Part shown: piece by piece, positions 7,812 through 18,406 of the stretch
How positions within the stretch are numbered: position 1 is the first letter of the stretch
Layout of the letters: the number at the start of each line of letters is the position of its first letter
Source: Tritrichomonas foetus
Lineage: Eukaryota > Parabasalia > Tritrichomonadida > Tritrichomonadidae
Reading direction: 5' to 3'
Length of the DNA stretch: 64,000 nt
Assembly (NCBI GenBank): GCA_001839685.1
Contig: MLAK01000635.1
Location: 1 to 64,000 of the forward strand
Notes under the pieces: model-generated
The model's input: the letters and a program-made list of their open reading frames with translations, nothing else
Databases searched by the model: none
Told to the model about the DNA's origin: nothing
Translations under genes and position numbers: made by a program

Positions 7812-10766
7812 TTATTCAGTATTCGTGTCAATACAAATCACCGAATTTTCTTCTGTAATTAATTCTTCTAAAGTTATTTCTTTTTGTGTTGTGAAATTGG
7901 TTATCTTGAAATGATTTGATTTAATTAAACCTGATTTTGAAGTTTCATTTATCAAATCTTGGAAAGTTGATCCTTTATTTATTAAAATGTGAAGAAGTCT
8001 CTTCATTGATTCTTTCACATATAAAATTCTTACAATTAGTTTATTTTCAAAATCATTTTGTGCATCTTTGAATTTATAAGCAAAGTAATATAATTCATTC
8101 GTTGACTCGTCTCTTGGAATCTTACCAACAGTTTGATAATTACAATCAATTAATGAAGCTGTCATTGGATTAGCGATGGATGAAGATTTAAGAAGACAAA
8201 GTTTATCATTATCGTCAAATTGAATCCTAGTATGAATTTTCAATCCTTCACAAACAAGTTCTTTTAATGTTGGTAAATCCAGATCATTTGGTACTTTAAC
8301 TTGGAAAATTTCATCATGGTAGCGATAAGACAATGATAAATTCTGTGCAAAAGTGAAAATATGTATAGTTGTACTATAAAATCTAATTTTGAAGAAAAGA
8401 TCTAATGTTAATGGTGTATATTCAGGCATTAACTCGGCAATAACCAGCTTTTTCCTTTGCTTATCCAGAAATATTGGATGCTTTTCGGTTTCAGATTTAG
8501 TTAGTGATTGTTCAGGGGGAAGTTGGAAGTATAAAACTGAGAATTGTTTAATATTATTTTCTATAAATGTTTTTGTTGTATCTAATTTCCTAGGTAAGTA
8601 ATCAGTATCATCTACATAACATAAAAATTCTGGACTATCTTTACGTTTCAGTAAATCGGAGAGCATTGGGAATAACAAAGAAACAGCTGTATCTTTTTGA
8701 ACAACTTTTCGATCAATATATCGAATTTGCTTATGAAAATTATAATAATCAAAAAATGCAAGAAATACAATGAATTGATTTTCAGGCAAATTAATTGGAT
8801 CGTCGATACGTTTTGATTCACAATAGATTTTTTGATGCTTCTCTGTGATATCAAATGGGCCATCAATTGGAATAATATATTCAGGAATGTTATCTTTTGA
8901 ACAGTGCCAAAGTCTGATCCTTTCAACTTGACAAGCTCGATAATGGGCAAATGCTTCATAAAGTGAATGATTGGTTTCTTCAATTTTTACAGAAACAACA
9001 ATTCGAGAAGTGGCATCTTTAAATTGTCTTCCACGTCCATCAACAGAAACTCTCAAATTATTTTCTGACATCATAATAGTCGGTATTACATTAGATTTAT
9101 CAGCAACTTCGTTCATATGATTAATAATTTCTTCAGATAATCCAGATATTTCAAAAGGTGCCATAAATGTAGAAATTAAATCAGCGCGAACATACATCAA
9201 AATATAAGCCGAAAAAGTGGTAATCATATTCTTATTTGTGACAAATTGTGACTGTGTCCTCGTCATTTTCTTGCTGTTGTTTCTAGGAAGTCCAAAGTTT
9301 AGTTCAATAGGATTACCTTCAAATTCACTGACATGTGAATCATCAAATTTATACCATTTTTTCTCTCTTTGCGTATGAATGTAAGAAATATAGTGTCCTG
9401 ATGTGGCATAGCCTCTGTGTGCTATAAATGAAACTAGTTCATATTTTGAACATTCTTTTCGATCGATGCATTCTTGTGAACAAAAGCGAGACAGATCAAT
9501 TGAAGGTGTGAATTCAAATGAACTGTTGATTTTATTCACTTTGTTAGTCTGTTCATCGTATTTAAACCTATTTAAATGAACTGGAAGGAGTGGTGGACAT
9601 TTTGAAATAGATTTTGATATGGTTTTGGTAGGTGAAATTTGATCAGGTGAGAAATAATCATTTAAAGCATCATTTAATGTTTCTTTATCGACTGGAACGG
9701 AAATATCATAAAGAACATCGTTGTTTTTTGAAATTTCTGGTTCATTTTCACTGTTTCCTGGGTTTGTTGTTGTGATTACATTTTCTATGACCATTCTAAA
9801 TAAACCAGAAAACTTTTGAAGATCATCAGGATGATCCTTAAGGCATTTTTCAATTTCGTCAATGAAATCTCTGAAGAATTCATGAGAATCTCCTTCAGCC
9901 AGAAAATAGTGCCTTGACCATGGGAGTGAACTAGTTAATTCACGAGTGGATGGATATTTCCTACATGGAGATGATGAAATAACAGTTGCCATTGTCGTTT
10001 TTTGATTTTCATTATTTTCAGTGTTGTTGTTGTTGCTTGAAGTGTTATCACTTGCAGAGTTGGTGATGCTGCTTGCGATGTGATTTTTTATGTTTTCTTG
10101 GTTGAATGACGCCATTTTGAAAAAGAGGCGCTGGAGGGCGGTAATCACTTCATTTGCATTATTGGGCGAAATTGAGAAGATTGTTCGGCAGAACTCAGGA
10201 ATATGAAAGAGAGTCTGGAGAATAACATTTGCAAAGCATGTGTGGCCCTGATTGGCCAATCCAACATATGGGCAAAAATTAATTAAGTTTGGCGATTTGC
10301 TGTTTCCCAATGAGAGGGATCTGTCTGGCGCGTTCGAAATTTTATTATTTGGAGTAGAATTTAACAAATTTGGTGTTTTTGGCGGTGGCGTGATTGTAAA
10401 GCGAATTGAGAACTTATCGCCCGTTAGAAGTCCTCCTTCTTGTAGTTGATCGATTGTAAATTGTGTTACGCACGTTTTTTCGACTTTATCGTCTTCGAAA
10501 TTCAAAATCAGATTGATGTTATCGATTTGGTTGCAGTTTAGAGGGTCAATAAGCATCAGCATGGCTGCTGCTTGAAAAGGATACGACGGCGCTTTGGGAC
10601 AACTAATTTTAAATTGAAGAACGTTTGATGGAGGTGGATGCTCGATTTTGATAAAAAAACTAATTGATGAAGAGCCAATCTCTTTTTCTTTTTTAACATC
10701 TCGAACCTTGCTCCAGTTATCGAAGCACCAGGTTCTGGCAAGTAAAAAAGGTCGCTGAGGTTTCAT
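7812..10766 (-). CDS. Ubiquitin carboxyl-terminal hydrolase, USP7-like (MATH + USP)
   Basis: This is a 984-residue deubiquitinating cysteine protease. An N-terminal MATH/TRAF-like domain (about 5-130) precedes the USP domain, the order seen in USP7/HAUSP. The Cys box GLANQGHTCFAN gives Asn172 and catalytic Cys177. The His box (HRGYATSGHYISY) gives His458, and YKFDDSHV supplies the acidic residue at 475-476. An Asn/Thr/Ser-rich insert sits at about 235-260. The C-terminal half (about 540-984) probably holds ubiquitin-like folds as in USP7, judged by position and length only. All catalytic residues are present, so activity is expected. USP7 relatives act in nucleus and cytosol on ubiquitinated regulators; substrates here are unknown. 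Confidence 0.93.
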   Translation of the reverse strand: MKPQRPFLLARTWCFDNWSKVRDVKKEKEIGSSSISFFIKIEHPPPSNVLQFKISCPKAPSYPFQAAAMLMLIDPLNCNQIDNINLILNFEDDKVEKTCVTQFTIDQLQEGGLLTGDKFSIRFTITPPPKTPNLLNSTPNNKISNAPDRSLSLGNSKSPNLINFCPYVGLANQGHTCFANVILQTLFHIPEFCRTIFSISPNNANEVITALQRLFFKMASFNQENIKNHIASSITNSASDNTSSNNNNTENNENQKTTMATVISSSPCRKYPSTRELTSSLPWSRHYFLAEGDSHEFFRDFIDEIEKCLKDHPDDLQKFSGLFRMVIENVITTTNPGNSENEPEISKNNDVLYDISVPVDKETLNDALNDYFSPDQISPTKTISKSISKCPPLLPVHLNRFKYDEQTNKVNKINSSFEFTPSIDLSRFCSQECIDRKECSKYELVSFIAHRGYATSGHYISYIHTQREKKWYKFDDSHVSEFEGNPIELNFGLPRNNSKKMTRTQSQFVTNKNMITTFSAYILMYVRADLISTFMAPFEISGLSEEIINHMNEVADKSNVIPTIMMSENNLRVSVDGRGRQFKDATSRIVVSVKIEETNHSLYEAFAHYRACQVERIRLWHCSKDNIPEYIIPIDGPFDITEKHQKIYCESKRIDDPINLPENQFIVFLAFFDYYNFHKQIRYIDRKVVQKDTAVSLLFPMLSDLLKRKDSPEFLCYVDDTDYLPRKLDTTKTFIENNIKQFSVLYFQLPPEQSLTKSETEKHPIFLDKQRKKLVIAELMPEYTPLTLDLFFKIRFYSTTIHIFTFAQNLSLSYRYHDEIFQVKVPNDLDLPTLKELVCEGLKIHTRIQFDDNDKLCLLKSSSIANPMTASLIDCNYQTVGKIPRDESTNELYYFAYKFKDAQNDFENKLIVRILYVKESMKRLLHILINKGSTFQDLINETSKSGLIKSNHFKITNFTTQKEITLEELITEENSVICIDTNTE

Positions 10767-11056
10767 TTCGTTTAATCACTTTCCAATTTTTTTTTCCACT
10801 TTTTGAAATAATCAATTGACCTTGACTTAATGAAAACATCAAAAGACCATTTAAACTTTAATTTGACCGGATAATTTCACAATATTCGATTCAATGATAT
10901 CTTTCCTATAAATATTACAAATGATATTTTCATAGGATTAAAATGCTTTTATTTTAATAAAATATATTTCCTTCAAAAATAAAAGATGATTTTCTATTTA
11001 GAACTAAGATATTTAGGAATTAATAAAAAAAAAGATTAAATTTATATTTGGTCACT
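10767..11056. promoter_or_regulatory. Divergent intergenic region
   Basis: These 290 AT-rich bases lie between the divergent USP gene and the large IQ/pseudokinase gene and must carry both promoters. A clear initiator is visible only on the plus side, at 11052-11057. Confidence 0.35.
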
Positions 11057-11057
11057 A
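11052..11057 (+). promoter_or_regulatory. Initiator TCACTA overlapping the start codon
   Basis: TCACTA fits the trichomonad initiator TCAYWW exactly and its last base is the A of the ATG at 11057. If transcription starts at the central A (11054), the 5' leader is only three bases, at the extreme short end for trichomonad mRNAs. This site also argues for the ATG at 11057 over the longer frame starting at TTG 11048. Confidence 0.5.
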
Positions 11058-14000
11058 TGAGCCCGTTTAAAAATAAAGCGCCAATGTCGAAATCTCCTTA
11101 TACAGTTGTGCACCGCTTTTTACTTAAGTTATTTCGACAACAAAAATTCCATGAAAATGTTGTACGACAGCAATCAGCAATAAAAATTCAGAGGGCATTC
11201 AGGAATCATCTCAAAAGAAAGGAAACAACAACTTTGTACATAAATCAATGCGCACAAAAAATTCAAAGAAGATTTAGAAAATTCCAACAAGATTTAAGAA
11301 ACAATGAAGCCCGCAGGAATTATTTTAACTTTCGTTTATCTCAAGTTCGTGAACAAAAAATGATTTTTCTATTAAATAATATTAAATCAAGCCTTAAACA
11401 AAGTGGTTCATCAAATGAGCCAAGAAAAAGAAAGACAATTATCGACTTGCCTCAACCTTGGACTCAGAAAAAGAAGAACACATATTCACAAAGGCAAATA
11501 GAAGACTTTGTATCGAATCAAATTAGTGATCTCAAATGGGTGAAACAATGGATCACACCAAAATTTACAAAGAAGATATTTTTTGACATTAAAAATCGTG
11601 ATGAAGTAAGAGAAAGGAATAATGAATTCATGGAAAGATATGTTTCAAAAACATTTTATACATTTGTGAATAGATCAATACATTCTTTAAATCCAATTAT
11701 TTCAACTCACTTTCACGAATCAACTTTTCGTATTTTTGCTGTGCATACTGATGGATTGTCTGTAATTAAAATTAATAAGAATTACGAAGACACTGTCGAA
11801 TATTTCCATATAGAATTCCCCATCTTAGATTCAGCTATGGATAAAAGATGTGGAAGAATTATTGTTTTACTTAAAAATTGGACTATGGCTTCATTCGAAA
11901 ATGGTTTCTTTACTAAACCCAGAAAACTATATAATATTCCAAAACCTGTTTTACCACAGAAAAAGTACATAATTATCGATAAATTTGGACAAATTTTCTT
12001 AATACTTACACAAAAATATAATACAGTATATTACATCGATTCATTATGCTTTTCATTAATGAGTTCGTTTTCGGGATTCTCTTTTTATGCATCAGGAAAA
12101 ATATCTGCAATTTATCCAATTTATGCTCGATTAAGACCAATAGGCTTCTTTGCAACATGTAATTCCTCATCTCAATTCTATATTTTTGATGAAAAAGAAA
12201 ACAGAACTACAACTATTAATGACCATTCAAAATTCACACCGAATTTTTATGTAAACTCAAATTTTGTTTTCACTTACGCGGCAGATAAAAAAGTATTTGT
12301 TTATAAAAGGACAATTCTAAGCAATGAACAGAAATTAACATTATTGACCAAATATGAATTTTCATGTATTCCAACATGTTTGGTATACATAAAAGGAATG
12401 TCATTGTTGATTATTGGTTTTGCAGATTCTACAGTTCGATTTTTTACTTTCAGTCATAATGATAATCACAACTTGACTATTCCATATTCATCATTACCAA
12501 ATGAACTCCAACCATATGCAAAAGATGTTATTGGTACACCAAAAACCACTAATTTGTATACCCAATATAATTGTATTTTAACTAAAAGGGTAGCTTTTAA
12601 ACCAGTAAATATTCACAGCACCTATTTTGGTAACAATAATGCATTTATTGTAATTCAGCTTGGAACTAACCAAGTATCTACATTTTGGCTTCATAGAAAA
12701 AACCAGAAATTAAAATGCTCATGCTTTGATACAATGAATGTTCTACCAATACTAATGAATCCATCAATTTATGCCAGTAAAAAAGCTGAAATGGATTTTA
12801 ATGCTATTTTTGATGCAATTATGAAAACGAGGAATCAGCTAGAAATCGATGGAAAGTACATAAAGCTTGTTGGAAGAGAATTTGAAAAAAGAATTTTAGC
12901 TTCAACTTTTATGAAAAGATCTTCTGAAAATGCTGTATCTATTTTATTTCAATCTCCATATAATAGATGGCTAAGATGGCTTGAATTTTGCAATAAAACT
13001 AATGTAAGTAGCTATAGAAGAAATGAGAATCCAATTCGAAGAATCTCCATATATGAAGTTTTTAGTCTTGTGAGCAAATTTGATGTTTTTGTTCCTTCCT
13101 TATATAATGTTGAAACGTTCAATATGTTTTTAATAGAATCGATGCCTGAAATTGCAATTTCTCCTGTTGGGCCTTTTTATTCGACTATTGGAACAACTTT
13201 TTCAATCGATGAATTAGCTGTTGGATTTGATATTCTACACGCAGTTATTGGAGCTCAATTCACTGATTACCAAAGCTTAAAAACTGTTGTATTGTCTTTG
13301 GAATTAACTATTCCATCAATCCAATTAAAAGCAGCCATTCGTGATTTTAATGATTTAGCTATTTTACGATTAATCGAAATTGAAAATATTGTAAAAAATA
13401 AGCTTAGAGATATATCGCTGAAACAATCAATTGAAGAATTATTAGGCTCCAACAATGCTAGAAATAAAAGAGAGAGAAATCAAAATAGCTACTATACATA
13501 TCAAAGACAAAATTCCACACCTAAAAAAACAGCTTCAAAAATACCTAAAATTATACCTGAAAGATATATTCCACCACTCAATAATCGAATTATCAAGAAA
13601 AGTCAGCATGTTTTACCAAATCCATTGCTTGAAGCTTATAGATTTAAAGATAGCAGAGAAGTGAGTGTACAATATTGTTCTTATGGAAGGGATTATCCTG
13701 CTGCTAGATTAATCACATATAATTGTCCCATTTGCTTACCCAATGATACTAAAAGTCATTCTGAGGAGACGATCGTTATTAAGTCAATGGCTAAACTTGG
13801 AATGACAATTGATTTACTTGCTGTATCAGATGATAAAACTCAATTTCTCTATGAATATCCATTAAATTATGTGCCTTTCAATTATATTCTATCATATAAT
13901 CAATTCAAATGTGGATTACCACGAACAGTAAGAACTGCCTTTTTATGGCTCTCAAAATTACTGATAATCATGGCAAGTGCACATAAAGCTAATATTGTTA

Positions 14001-16762
14001 TCCGATCACTTATTCCAGAAAATATATTAGTTTCAAATGATGGATTTGAAGTAATTATTCACTCATTAAGTGAATTTGCATATTCAAAATCGCCATTTAA
14101 GACAGTTTCATATGAGCGAAAAAATACTCCCTGGCTTCCACCTGAATACTGGGCACAGAAAGCTATTACACAGGCCTTTGATATTTATCAATTTGGAATC
14201 TTGCTTGTTGTTGTTCTCACTGGATTCGTTCCTTCTTCCTTCGGTGAAATCATTGCCACTCATTTAAAGTTTAGAAACGAAGATGCAATGGAAATTGCCA
14301 AGTCACAAAAGTTTTTCTATGATCCTTTAGATGGATTTCCTTATTCAGAATTTCCTTTTTTTGCTGCTAAAAATTTCGAACTAGAAACTCTCCTCCAAAT
14401 TACTTCTAAATCATCTTTATTAGAAGTTGCTGTTGCTTGTCTAGATATCGATCCAATTAGGCGTCCAACTGCAAAACAACTTCTTGATCTTCCATTTTTC
14501 AAACTATCTCCTCAAACTATACAAAATGCTGGAAACATAGGATACTCATTAATAAGGAAAATTCCATTACCAATTTTCACAGAGGCATTTTTTACATCTC
14601 TACTTTCTATGATCGAAAAAGAAAGAAATGAAGATCCGAGAGATATTCCAACATTGGAAACAGCAATTGATATTATAAACTTTTTCATTAATAAAAACTC
14701 AAGTGGAATCAAACTCGAATTTCCAATCGATGAAGGAAAAGTAAACGAAGTAACTGATGAGATATTTAAACAAGATATATTTGAAAAAATACTCGGATAT
14801 GTAATGGGACGCTTACAAATAAACTTTGAATATATAATTGATATCAAAACTGATATTCCGTTTAAAAAGGTTCATCAAATATTTCAGATATCAATATTAA
14901 ATCCCAATGTCGCAAAATCTTTCATTTATTTTTGTACAGGAATGAGTGGAAATATAGACTCGCATCGGTTATTTTGTTTTCTCCATAATAATCTTCGGAA
15001 AATGGTTGAATACTTTTTCCAAAATGCAACAAAAGAAGTTAAACATATACTAGGAATTTCTGAGTTTTATTCTTCCCATTTCCTCCAATTTTATGATAAT
15101 TCACGCGATTTTGCTGAGGCATATGAAGATCAGTCAGAAAGAAGACATGCTGCGGCACTTAATTTTTTTTCAACTTTTATTGACAATTACCCAAATGCTG
15201 AAACAATGAGATTGCTAATTGATTTTAAAATTCAACACAAAATTGAACATTCTTTATGCTTTTCTGGGTCAATTGTTAGAATTGCTGCACTTGAACTTTG
15301 TATTAAAGTTTTGACAATTCCCAATTTTGATGACCAGTTTTTTATGGGCTATTTATTTCATTCATTTCCTGTATATTTAATGAGTGGAAAACAACCATAT
15401 GAAGAAAAAATGACTATGTTATGCGTTATTCGAGATGTTTTGTTTTCTAAATCAGTTCCAGCAATTATTTCATTACTTTCATCAGGAATTTTACACGCAA
15501 TAGCTGATTGTATGAATATGAAACTGGATAAAAATAGTCCCAATGTTTGGGGTCAAGAAACAGAGTTTCCTGTTTCTACAGCATGTTATCATTTGCTTTG
15601 CGAAATATGTGAAAAGGGAATCACAAGTGTTATTAAGGTAATATTTACTGACGAAGAATTGCTTTCCTGCTGTTTAAGAAATGGAGTTGTTCGGGAATTT
15701 GGACACAAAGAGTATGATGTTATGATTGGTAAGCTACGTGATAAAAACTTTGTTGATGATTCACTTTTGACCACATTATTAATAACAGAAAATTCATCAC
15801 TAGCAACTATTGCAGCCGTTACATGTCAAAGTCAGCAAAGTTTTGAAAATTCTATTAATGAAATATGCTTATTTTTAATTAGGATAGAAGATAAAAGGTA
15901 TAAGTATGATCAATTATATCAATCTGTGTTAAAGATATGGCATTTCCATGGTTTTGAGATAAACGAAAAGCTGATCAAGGCTATAATAGAAGGAATTACA
16001 AAAAACTATGAGGGACATATTGAAATGGCCATTGAAACTCTTCAAATATTGCAAATGACCAAACTCCCTTTATTTTTTGGTGATTTCCCTAAAGTATGGT
16101 ATGAACAAATTCATAGGAGCTATGATCAAATTCAAGAAATGATTAATAGAAAATCAATTGACCTGATTTTGTTAGATCGTTATAAGAATGATAGAAAACA
16201 AAGGTTGCGTTTCTTAAAAACATTAATAACACATCCAGATAATGGCATTTCTGTTGATTTTATTACGCAATGTAATTTTGCTTCATATTTACTCAATGAG
16301 ATGCTTTTCAATGATTCAAAATTCGAAATTAAGCTGAAAGTCGTTCCAGAAACGTTCTCTAAATATAATAACACATATCCAATTAGGAGTGAAGGAATCA
16401 TCTTTCTTCGAACAATACTCAATAACAAAGCTAAATGTAATATGATGTTTAGAGTTTTAACAACAAAAATGCATGAATGCGATATTTTGAAACGGGAGAA
16501 CGAGTTACTTGAGCGAATTGATGATTTTGATTTTAGAAAGAGCTCGGTGCAGCTTTTCAAAGTTTTAAATGATCCAAATGACTCATTTCAAATTAATGAA
16601 GCACTTCTTAAGAGTAATGCACTTAGAAAACTCAAAGAAATTGCACTTGACAATTGGGAGGATATAGAAATGAGGAGAGGTGTTTTGAATCTCGATGTCA
16701 TGAAGAAGAACTCGGAAGCTTTCAGCGACATACAATCACTGTACGATTCATTCATTTGGTGA
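11057..16762 (+). CDS. Giant IQ-motif / propeller-like / pseudokinase protein
   Basis: The protein has 1901 residues and no full-length relative that I recognise. Two IQ motifs (IKIQRAFRNHLKRK about 42-55; AQKIQRRFRKF about 66-76) predict calmodulin or EF-hand light-chain binding. Residues about 200-560 show beta-strand-rich blocks like a WD40-type propeller. Residues about 900-1155 are a protein-kinase fold. Lys909 could be the ATP lysine, and the APE-like motif (LPPEYW), the F-helix Asp (FDIYQFGILL) and the end motif DPIRRPTA are kept. However, HRD is replaced by IRS (Ser984 for Asp) and DFG by SLS (1003-1005), so it should be a pseudokinase. The remaining 740 or so residues look like helical ARM/HEAT repeats. 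I infer a calcium-linked scaffold. Confidence 0.85.
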   Translation: MSPFKNKAPMSKSPYTVVHRFLLKLFRQQKFHENVVRQQSAIKIQRAFRNHLKRKETTTLYINQCAQKIQRRFRKFQQDLRNNEARRNYFNFRLSQVREQKMIFLLNNIKSSLKQSGSSNEPRKRKTIIDLPQPWTQKKKNTYSQRQIEDFVSNQISDLKWVKQWITPKFTKKIFFDIKNRDEVRERNNEFMERYVSKTFYTFVNRSIHSLNPIISTHFHESTFRIFAVHTDGLSVIKINKNYEDTVEYFHIEFPILDSAMDKRCGRIIVLLKNWTMASFENGFFTKPRKLYNIPKPVLPQKKYIIIDKFGQIFLILTQKYNTVYYIDSLCFSLMSSFSGFSFYASGKISAIYPIYARLRPIGFFATCNSSSQFYIFDEKENRTTTINDHSKFTPNFYVNSNFVFTYAADKKVFVYKRTILSNEQKLTLLTKYEFSCIPTCLVYIKGMSLLIIGFADSTVRFFTFSHNDNHNLTIPYSSLPNELQPYAKDVIGTPKTTNLYTQYNCILTKRVAFKPVNIHSTYFGNNNAFIVIQLGTNQVSTFWLHRKNQKLKCSCFDTMNVLPILMNPSIYASKKAEMDFNAIFDAIMKTRNQLEIDGKYIKLVGREFEKRILASTFMKRSSENAVSILFQSPYNRWLRWLEFCNKTNVSSYRRNENPIRRISIYEVFSLVSKFDVFVPSLYNVETFNMFLIESMPEIAISPVGPFYSTIGTTFSIDELAVGFDILHAVIGAQFTDYQSLKTVVLSLELTIPSIQLKAAIRDFNDLAILRLIEIENIVKNKLRDISLKQSIEELLGSNNARNKRERNQNSYYTYQRQNSTPKKTASKIPKIIPERYIPPLNNRIIKKSQHVLPNPLLEAYRFKDSREVSVQYCSYGRDYPAARLITYNCPICLPNDTKSHSEETIVIKSMAKLGMTIDLLAVSDDKTQFLYEYPLNYVPFNYILSYNQFKCGLPRTVRTAFLWLSKLLIIMASAHKANIVIRSLIPENILVSNDGFEVIIHSLSEFAYSKSPFKTVSYERKNTPWLPPEYWAQKAITQAFDIYQFGILLVVVLTGFVPSSFGEIIATHLKFRNEDAMEIAKSQKFFYDPLDGFPYSEFPFFAAKNFELETLLQITSKSSLLEVAVACLDIDPIRRPTAKQLLDLPFFKLSPQTIQNAGNIGYSLIRKIPLPIFTEAFFTSLLSMIEKERNEDPRDIPTLETAIDIINFFINKNSSGIKLEFPIDEGKVNEVTDEIFKQDIFEKILGYVMGRLQINFEYIIDIKTDIPFKKVHQIFQISILNPNVAKSFIYFCTGMSGNIDSHRLFCFLHNNLRKMVEYFFQNATKEVKHILGISEFYSSHFLQFYDNSRDFAEAYEDQSERRHAAALNFFSTFIDNYPNAETMRLLIDFKIQHKIEHSLCFSGSIVRIAALELCIKVLTIPNFDDQFFMGYLFHSFPVYLMSGKQPYEEKMTMLCVIRDVLFSKSVPAIISLLSSGILHAIADCMNMKLDKNSPNVWGQETEFPVSTACYHLLCEICEKGITSVIKVIFTDEELLSCCLRNGVVREFGHKEYDVMIGKLRDKNFVDDSLLTTLLITENSSLATIAAVTCQSQQSFENSINEICLFLIRIEDKRYKYDQLYQSVLKIWHFHGFEINEKLIKAIIEGITKNYEGHIEMAIETLQILQMTKLPLFFGDFPKVWYEQIHRSYDQIQEMINRKSIDLILLDRYKNDRKQRLRFLKTLITHPDNGISVDFITQCNFASYLLNEMLFNDSKFEIKLKVVPETFSKYNNTYPIRSEGIIFLRTILNNKAKCNMMFRVLTTKMHECDILKRENELLERIDDFDFRKSSVQLFKVLNDPNDSFQINEALLKSNALRKLKEIALDNWEDIEMRRGVLNLDVMKKNSEAFSDIQSLYDSFIW

Positions 16763-16930
16763 CTTTAGAAGTATTATACAATGTAGTTTTGATATAATTA
16801 TTATTATGATTAGAATTATTTGTATTTATAAAATGTTTGTATTTAATTAATTTGAATTTATGTTACTTATAAACATATAAAGTAGATTTCATCCATAAAT
16901 GTTTAATATTAATATCAAGTATAAATAGAT

Positions 16931-18406
16931 TTAAACAATCATTGCTCTTAATTCGTCAAGCGAAAGAGGTTTATTTGAATCTATAGTTGTTTTTGATTGA
17001 ATAACTACTGACATATCTGGTTTAATATGTTTTGAATTTGGTGATATTTCCGACATATTTTCCGCCAGAAGGGTTTTCGGATCTTGGCCTCTCATTTGGT
17101 ACATCATTTTAGCTTTCTCGCAGACATCATTCATTATCGTTGCTGATACATTTTCAATTTGTGATAAACAAAACATTGCATTCGTTGGGCCAACAGTCGT
17201 TCTTTCATCAGGAGCATTGTCCCATTTACATTCAAGAAAATTAAAAAGTTCTTCTATTTTTGCATAAATTACAGTGAAGTTTTCTTCATCTTTCTGTTTC
17301 TTTTCTAAAGTTTCATCTAACACAGCTTGAGTATCAGAAATTTTCTTTGTCAGTAATTCCAAATCATTGCTTTGTTCTCCATCTTTTTGGGCAACTTGTG
17401 ACAATAAAGATTTATGTTGAAGTTCAAGAGCATCTATTTCATCTTGAAGCTTTGATTTTGCTGCTCCATGCTCAACAACAAAGTTATAAAGTGAGAAATT
17501 TTCTCGCTCAGCATTATCAGCAGCCTCAAATAACTCCTGAACAGTTGCATGTTTTGTTATATCGAGTGTTCTTTGAATAGTAAGTTGTAATTGGTCAGTT
17601 AATGCAACAAGTTCTTCTTGTTGATCACTTTGTGATCCAAGTTGACTATTTATAGAAGGAATCACAGATTGTTGCTGAGGTCTATTTTGAGTAATTTTTT
17701 GTCCTTCAATTGTTTGATTGAGTCTTGTTAGTTCTGATTCATAAAGTTGAATATCCTCTTTTTCAGCTGACTTAATACGATTAAGTTCCATTTTCATTCT
17801 ATCTCTTTCAGCATAGGCATCATTAGATATTTCAATAAGATCTGCAATATGGGCATCACTTCGATTTAGCTCGTTTTCAGCAGCTTTTAAAACATCACGA
17901 AAGGTGTGTCTGTTTTTGCGACATTCATCAATTTCTGCTCGCATGTTTGCCAATTTTGTTAATGTTTTATTATAGCGAACAAGCGCTTTATCAAGCCGGT
18001 TTTCCATTGTTCGAACTTGTGCTTGTAACACTTCATTTTCCTTTGACTGTTTGAAAAAACCGCCGGCTTTCGAATTTGCACGAGAAACTTCTTCTTCGAG
18101 TTTCTTTCGTTTCCCCTCTTCGGCTGCAAGATCCGCTGAAACAACGCTGTTCTTATTTGTTAAGCTTTTGAATTGCTGTTGAAGGCGTTGAAGTTCTTCA
18201 TTCGTTTTGTATTTTTCTATATCGTGATCTAAATTAGCGATTTGTTTTTCATATTCGGTTATTTCGTTTCGAATTGTATCGTTGGCTAATTTTTGCTTGT
18301 GGATGGCTCTTTGTTGTCTTCGAACAACATTCAAAATGTCTTCTTGCGGAAGCTTCATCATTCGCAATTTATTACGAAGCTCCTGAACTTCGGCGGGATT
18401 CTCCAT
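16931..18406 (-). CDS. Outer-dynein-arm docking complex-like coiled coil (ODA1/CCDC63/CCDC114 family)
   Basis: The 491-residue product (start at the ATG MENPAEVQEL; the longer frame begins at TTG) is coiled coil almost throughout. The early block KLPQEDILNVVRRQQRAI and the block LDKALVRYNKTLTKLANMR followed by EIDECRKNRHTFRD match in order and spacing the conserved helices of Chlamydomonas ODA1/DC2 and vertebrate CCDC63/CCDC114. These proteins anchor outer dynein arms to flagellar doublets. Trichomonads have motile flagella, so this role fits. A Gln-rich break at about 255-275 interrupts the coil. The gene ends about 170 bases from the stop of the convergent IQ/pseudokinase gene. Family assignment is from pattern alone and moderately sure. 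Confidence 0.75.
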   Translation of the reverse strand: MENPAEVQELRNKLRMMKLPQEDILNVVRRQQRAIHKQKLANDTIRNEITEYEKQIANLDHDIEKYKTNEELQRLQQQFKSLTNKNSVVSADLAAEEGKRKKLEEEVSRANSKAGGFFKQSKENEVLQAQVRTMENRLDKALVRYNKTLTKLANMRAEIDECRKNRHTFRDVLKAAENELNRSDAHIADLIEISNDAYAERDRMKMELNRIKSAEKEDIQLYESELTRLNQTIEGQKITQNRPQQQSVIPSINSQLGSQSDQQEELVALTDQLQLTIQRTLDITKHATVQELFEAADNAERENFSLYNFVVEHGAAKSKLQDEIDALELQHKSLLSQVAQKDGEQSNDLELLTKKISDTQAVLDETLEKKQKDEENFTVIYAKIEELFNFLECKWDNAPDERTTVGPTNAMFCLSQIENVSATIMNDVCEKAKMMYQMRGQDPKTLLAENMSEISPNSKHIKPDMSVVIQSKTTIDSNKPLSLDELRAMIV

